10,194 bases of DNA from Synura sp. LO234KE (taxonomy: Eukaryota; Sar; Synurophyceae; Synurales; Mallomonadaceae), in contig VKHC01000682.1 in assembly GCA_015143735.1 (NCBI GenBank), positions 1-10,194 of the forward strand, in the 5' to 3' direction. The notes beneath the pieces were generated by a model. The model did not search any database. It saw only the letters and a list, made by a program, of their open reading frames with translations, and was not told the origin of the DNA. How positions within the stretch are numbered: the stretch's first letter is position 1; every line of letters starts with the position of its first letter. Positions 6,881-10,194 of the stretch are shown here, piece by piece. Position numbers and translations under genes: made by a program.

Positions 6881-7191
6881 TGAGGTCACGGTACATGTTG
6901 ATGATTATTTCTAACTTCAATCTTGTTAGTCACAGTTCCACCAGCCGCCGCATGACTGATAACATGAGATAGAGCGCGTACGGGACTGCGGAAGCACTTA
7001 AACCGGAGAGTTCTATTGTCAACTATCTATCGATTAGGCTAAACTGGAGCTACAAGGTGATTTCCAGTTTTTTCGGTTGTCCGCTTGCCCTTACCCCTAG
7101 AGGATTTGGCTCATAAGGGTTCTTGGTGAAACTATGCTTGTTATGATTTGCCCAGCTAAGTATTAAGCTTTTTTAAATTTTTTCTTTCTAG
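6881..7191. other. Unassigned spacer ending in a splice-acceptor-like tract
   Basis: No supported coding frame, RNA gene or repeat. Its last 30 bases are a T-rich run ending TTTCTTTCTAG (7181-7191), a good eukaryotic 3' splice-site candidate for the open stretch that follows. Confidence 0.4.
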
Positions 7192-7419
7192 CATCTGTTG
7201 GACCACTTTGCTGGTAAAGCCGTCAACGCAGACAATAAAGGCATCTGTCCACAATTTTATGGCGTTTTGTCAGTACTAAGCACTCTTTGCAGTTCAGATG
7301 ACTGGCACACGTGGAAAAACCCCACCCTGACTTGGCTTAGCCTTACTCACCGTCCTACTTCCACTGTCAAGCCTCATCTAACAGTTGCGGCAGCGGGAGG
7401 CTTTGCCGTCGGCTCGTGA
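7192..7419 (+). pseudogene. Exon-like fragment of an unrecognised gene
   Basis: A frame of 75 codons runs from immediately after TTTCTTTCTAG to a TGA at 7417-7419, with no ATG at its start. The first 45 residues look authentic (HLLDHFAGKAVNADNKG, then CPQFYGVLSVLSTLCSSDDW). The remainder is Thr/Ser/His-rich and overlaps the beginning of the next gene in another phase. The exon may therefore end near 7310, where copy C's element could begin. No family is recognised. Confidence 0.35.
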
Positions 7420-7973
7420 CGGACCTCAAAAGCCAATATCCCCGACAAGCTGGACGACCGTGGGAGCAACAACCACTAAAGCGGGCCACTCTGCTCGGTG
7501 TAACGGTCCCGCGTGGTCGAGCCCCGCTTCAATTTGCTCCTTCTGCACCCTTGCCGTACAAATCAGAACGCCCCTAGAGTACCCACAATCACCAGGAATA
7601 TCCCTCTCTCCCTGGAATTTCTCCTATGGCTGTCCCAGTCTACTGGAAACTGCCGAAGCAGCTGACCCAAGACGTTGACAGCATCATTTTCCCGATGGAC
7701 GACGACCAAGAGGACCTTTCCTCAGAAGTACTTGGACGTATGGCTCATCATGGCATTCGCGACCCGTTGGAGGTACTCATGGCGTACAAAGCGGTCCGCT
7801 CCCAGATTGCTCTTCTCCCAGTCATTCACCATGTTTGGCCGGAACTTCGTACCCCAATCTCCCTCAATTTCTTTATCGACTCCCCGATTTTGGCCACGAA
7901 GCTTACCGGCATTCAAAAACTGGTTCAACAAGTGAACACTCCCCCGTCTCTGGAGGCTGTGTGTGAAGTTTGA
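7341..7973 (+). pseudogene. Hypothetical structural-protein-like gene (5' part of copy C), one TAG
   Basis: Frame 0 is open from after TAG 7338-7340 to TGA 7971-7973, broken once by TAG 7575-7577. It is the longest consistent protein text in the right half. A basic, Pro/Gln-rich N-terminal part (RRLVTDLKSQYPRQAGRPWE, then RATLLGVTVPRGRAPLQF) is followed by a compact part from ATG 7626. That part has the acidic loop FPMDDDQEDLSSEVLG and helix-like segments (IRDPLEVLMAYKAVRSQIAL, HHVWPELRTPISLNFFID). A basic, low-complexity N-terminus, an all-helical body and its place at the 5' end of an element would suit a gag or capsid-like protein, but no signature such as a zinc knuckle or major homology region is visible. 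Function unknown. Confidence 0.4.
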
Positions 7974-8040
7974 ATGTCAGTAATCCAGCTTGCAAGTTCA
8001 ATACCACGCCCTCCATCTTAACTGCTCACAATAACCTAAT

Positions 8041-8550
8041 CTGACCACCGTCGTCCTAGGAATCCCGATGGGCTACATACCTCGTGTGCTCCGGCTATCT
8101 GATTCGTACTATATGCCCCTCGCCAAAGGATGTTTGCCCATCCTTCCCCAGACCCCACTTCCAGCGGCTAATCAGCACTTTACCAATTCCATCGGTGCCC
8201 CGAAAAGCGTTCACACGCCTTGCGTGCACTGGTACTCGTGGCGTGGCTGTTGCTGTGGTTACCCAAGCTGGATTCCCCCCACGTTTTCCGGGCTTGAGCG
8301 GAGACTTTCACCTCGATCCGCACCATCCCTGGGAACTCTTTCTCGCTGGTATACCGAAGCACTCAACCCTTCAGTGCGTCAACTACTCATGGACCTTCGA
8401 GTTTACGTTCCAGGCTCTTAGGCGCGACTTGTTCGCGCCCTTAACTCTGCGGCGCCGGTCATAACCACAGAAATCGAGAATATGTGTAAAAATGTGCTTG
8501 TAGTTCCCACCTCTGTGGTGGTCTCCATTCAGGAACAACCCCTTCAATAG
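8041..8550 (+). pseudogene. Hypothetical decayed coding region, middle of copy C
   Basis: Frame 1 is open around ATG 8068 to TAG 8419-8421 and again to TAG 8548-8550. The end is convincing (YTEALNPSVRQLLMDLRVYV, then VRALNSAAPVITTEIENM, then VLVVPTSVVVSIQEQPLQ). In the middle, another frame (8084-8464) gives TGTRGVAVAVVTQAGFPP followed by LDPHHPWELFLAGIPKHS, which reads more naturally than frame 1 there. I infer at least two indels in one ancestral gene. No domain is recognised. It continues, after a further phase change, into 8573-8800. Confidence 0.3.
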
Positions 8551-8572
8551 AGCGCCAACTTCGTCCTGCTGA

Positions 8573-8800
8573 AATCCTGCTCCAGGTTTTCTTCTTACGT
8601 GGAGTGCCTGGAACCGAGGGGACAACTTTGCACAGATGCAGGAAGCAAACCTTGACTACGTCGCGGCGGAGTTATATCTCTCCTTCCGCACTTCTGGAGC
8701 AAAGTGGTGGGTGAAACTGCTGACCGCTCATTGGGTCAAACACCAACTAGCACCCCGGTTACATAGAACCCACACACTTTTGTTGAAATCGCGGTTGTAA
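8573..8800 (+). pseudogene. Continuation of the copy C coding region into the shared module
   Basis: Frame 2 is open from after TGA 8570-8572 to TAA 8798-8800. It reads DNFAQMQEANLDYVAAELYL, then SGAKWWVKLLTAHWVKHQL, with good helix-like periodicity. Its last 10 codons lie inside the block shared by all three copies (TTTTGTTGAAATCGCGG). Beyond the TAA the same frame goes on with NVHNIKCPIAEAEITIS. Copy B has NVHNANCPIAVVEITVS and copy A has SPIALLEIKF in the matching place. This means that the shared module is, at least in part, coding sequence. Confidence 0.35.
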
Positions 8801-9036
8801 AACGTTCACAATATAAAGTGTCCCATAGCGGAGGCAGAAATTACGATTTCTGGTGCCTTTCGAATTATCAGGCTATTCTATATTAGTCTCAAACCTTTCG
8901 TAATTTTATTTGTCTGGAAACGCTCTCAAACGAGCATATCGAGCTTTTTGGAAAATTTGAAAAACTAGCAGTGAATTTTATAAGCTATAATAGTAAACAT
9001 AACATCTGGGAATTGCAACTTTTCAACTGTAACTTA

Positions 9037-9402
9037 AATATGAACGATAAAATCAGAGGGGCGCAAATTTGGTGTCGAAAGAAGGTAGAAGCAATTTTTC
9101 TGAATATTGGGGGAGCATGGAGCGGACACTTGCAGAGATATATGAAGGAGCCAATTGTGGCGAATATCGAGGCACATTCCCCTTTTTTTTGAAGTGATAT
9201 CATGGTTGAGCTTCACAACCGGCTTCCAGAGCTTTTTCTAGTAATTGACATCAAAATTGAATATTCGAGGACTAATTGACCAGGGAGAAGCGCAGAGATC
9301 CGGGTCAAACCCAGGAAAGTTGGCAGCCCATTTGAAAAAAGGGAGAGCCCCTGGTATTTTGTGCTTCCAGACCTTCATGATGGCTCAAATTGTGGAGAAT
9401 AA
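9037..9402 (+). repeat. Diverged internal tandem repeat in copy C
   Basis: Two units of about 140 bp (roughly 9043-9190 and 9258-9402) both resemble the single unit of copy A (minus 4820-4960). Unit 1 matches best at its end (CTTGCAGA...GAAGG...ATTGTGGCGAATATC) and unit 2 best at its start (AGCGCAGAG..CCGGGTCAAACCCAGG). Between them is a linker encoding DIMVELHNRLPELFLVID, which copy A also has after its unit (DITFELHDWLPDIF). The arrangement suggests that a unit-plus-linker segment was duplicated. Confidence 0.4.
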
Positions 9403-9411
9403 CATCATAGT

Positions 9412-9699
9412 ATGTATTGCTGCTTTCTGGGCATATTTGTAAATTATGTCGGCCTGACTTCGCCGCCGACCACTTGTGAACAAAGTTTGGTCACATCACT
9501 TATGCATGGACCCAGCAAATGTCCTTGGTTTAAAGTTACCTCAGTGTATCGCTGCTTTGAAAGATTCCAAGCTTCCTTTCAAGAAAGGCGAGAGGACGGA
9601 GTCCCGCGTCAAGTTAACTACCAACCGGGAGTGGAGCATGCGGAAGACGAGACACTCTCGCCGCCCTATACTCGGTTTCCGTGCAACGAGGAGAGTTGA
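9412..9699 (+). pseudogene. Copy C, penultimate exon
   Basis: Frame 1 is open from ATG 9412 to TGA 9697-9699. It reads FVNYVGLTSPPTTC, then WFKVTSVYRCFERFQASF, and ends EHAEDETLSPPYTRFPCN. Copy B keeps IYVNYVGVTLPPISC and HTEDETHSPPYTRFSCN in the same phase, with some third-position differences, so this is the better-supported coding phase. The exon would end just after Cys-Asn: copy B has GGGGTGAGC, a consensus-like 5' splice site, whereas A and C have GAGAGT in its place. No known domain. A competing frame (9476-9844) is discussed under findings. Confidence 0.45.
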
Positions 9700-9785
9700 C
9701 TGGGCTACGGAACTGCGAGGGCGGATACGAAGCTGTTTTTCCCTTTTTTGCCTGCTTGTTTCCCTTGTTTTTGTTTGTGCTTTAG

Positions 9786-9917
9786 GTACTCCAGTCAGTC
9801 GTTTGCAAAGATCCAGACAGAACTTCCAGCCTCCCAACCGCTGACGAAATTTCTTGGGATTCAGACTACATCATCATAGGCGCTATACTGCCACTGGGCG
9901 GTGGACTTGGGGCTTAG
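9786..9917 (+). pseudogene. Copy C, C-terminal exon
   Basis: It starts right after a pyrimidine tract ending GTGCTTTAG (9777-9785). Forty-three codons without a stop read VLQSVVCKDPDRTSS, then DEISWDSDYIIIGAILPL, then GGGLGA and TAG 9915-9917. In-phase joining to Cys-Asn of the preceding exon is possible. The end is hydrophobic and glycine-rich. Copy A carries ATC one time fewer, a 3-base in-frame difference, and extends for about 16 more codons past the glycines. The protein family is unknown to me. Confidence 0.45.
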
Positions 9918-10046
9918 CTATTACTCGTAATATATGAGGGGTGGGTGAGAGTGGAGAAGATTGAAGGGTGAAAGCTGTGTTTTAATTGAGGGGGGCATTC
10001 TAAATTGGGTCTGGTTGTATATGTATATTTTTTTCCTTTTCTTTTT

Positions 10047-10114
10047 CCTTGGGCAACTGATGTGCCGAGGTTTTTTGGAGAGTTGGTTGGGCTTTTCTCG
10101 GTATTTTTGCCGAG
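10047..10114 (+). other. Copy C, conserved pair of hairpins
   Basis: The first is CCTTGGGCA...TGTGCCGAGG (10047-10070). The second is CTCGGTATTTTTGCCGAG (10097-10114) between T runs, the latter identical in all three copies. They lie about 130-200 bp after the stop of the C-terminal exon, in what would be the 3' untranslated end of the element. Confidence 0.75.
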
Positions 10115-10194
10115 TTTTTTTACCTACCTGGGTGTTGCATCAGTGCATGATACACGGAGGCAGTCACACTTATTGACGTTTAGATGAATTGTTT

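Larger units (their letters stand above)
8770..10194 (+). repeat. Copy C of the shared 3' module (plus strand, most complete)
   Basis: This is the longest copy, and it reaches the window edge. It has all landmarks of B plus the internal section that B lacks and A retains in part: GAGCTTTTTGGAAAATTTGA, the AAACAT/AACACC...TGG block, and the repeated unit. Downstream it keeps ATGCATGGACCCAGCAAATG, the GAAGACGAGACAC exon end, GGGCTACGGAACTG shared with A, the pyrimidine tract, the 3' exon, GGGGGGCATTC, both hairpins and GTGCATGATACACGGAGGCA. It diverges from A and B by scattered substitutions and small indels, so the three copies are old. Confidence 0.75.

Noticed and set aside
8985-9216. Minus-strand open frames over 8985-9216
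   Set aside because: They are antisense to the shared module, whose landmarks and codon-like conservation run on the plus strand.
3833-10194. Copies A, B and C as long terminal repeats of one retrotransposon
   Set aside because: A is inverted relative to B and C. The shared block contains coding exons, and no TG...CA ends, primer-binding site or polypurine tract pairing was found.
1-10194. CRISPR array or bacterial defence island
   Set aside because: No regularly spaced short repeats, no bacterial gene organisation, and the splice-like signals point to a eukaryotic genome.

Overview
The window looks like eukaryotic, probably fungal or protist, repeat-rich DNA full of decayed coding sequence. 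There is no operon layout, no bacterial promoter or ribosome-binding-site architecture, and no intact multi-domain gene. Open stretches change frame every few hundred bases, carry single internal stops, and are preceded in three or four places by pyrimidine tracts ending in AG that look like 3' splice sites. The only domain I can name with confidence is a broken RNase H with an N-terminal hybrid-binding (viroplasmin-like) domain at 1775-2902.

Layout. (1) 1-3256: a plus-strand relic with a long hypothetical open frame, further shifted open segments, a small Cys/His cluster, then the RNase H region and a C-terminal extension. (2) 3046-3500: non-coding, with two direct copies of a 22-bp motif and two strong hairpins. 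(3) 3498-3657: an isolated exon-like fragment. (4) About 3833-5230 (minus), 5990-6880 (plus) and 8770-10194 (plus): three diverged copies, here called A, B and C, of one roughly 1.4-kb 3' module. It ends in a short C-terminal exon, a conserved GGGGGGC-containing tract and an 18-nt hairpin motif identical in all three copies. (5) 5240-5990 and 7341-8800: decayed coding DNA upstream of copies B and C; the part at 7341-7973 is the most protein-like. (6) 6881-7191: unassigned spacer.

Interpretation. A, B and C share a common 3' end but differ by internal deletions, tandem duplications and frameshifts, as expected of a multicopy mobile or repeated element whose copies are decaying independently. 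A and B face each other tail-out and form a large imperfect inverted repeat around 5230-5990. A perfect 17-bp inverted repeat (3347-3363 / 6860-6876) encloses them both. Whether the RNase H relic belongs to the same family is not shown: no copy of the shared 3' module follows it in plus orientation, and no reverse transcriptase, integrase or transposase could be recognised. The most noteworthy object is the A/B/C family itself, which I do not recognise.
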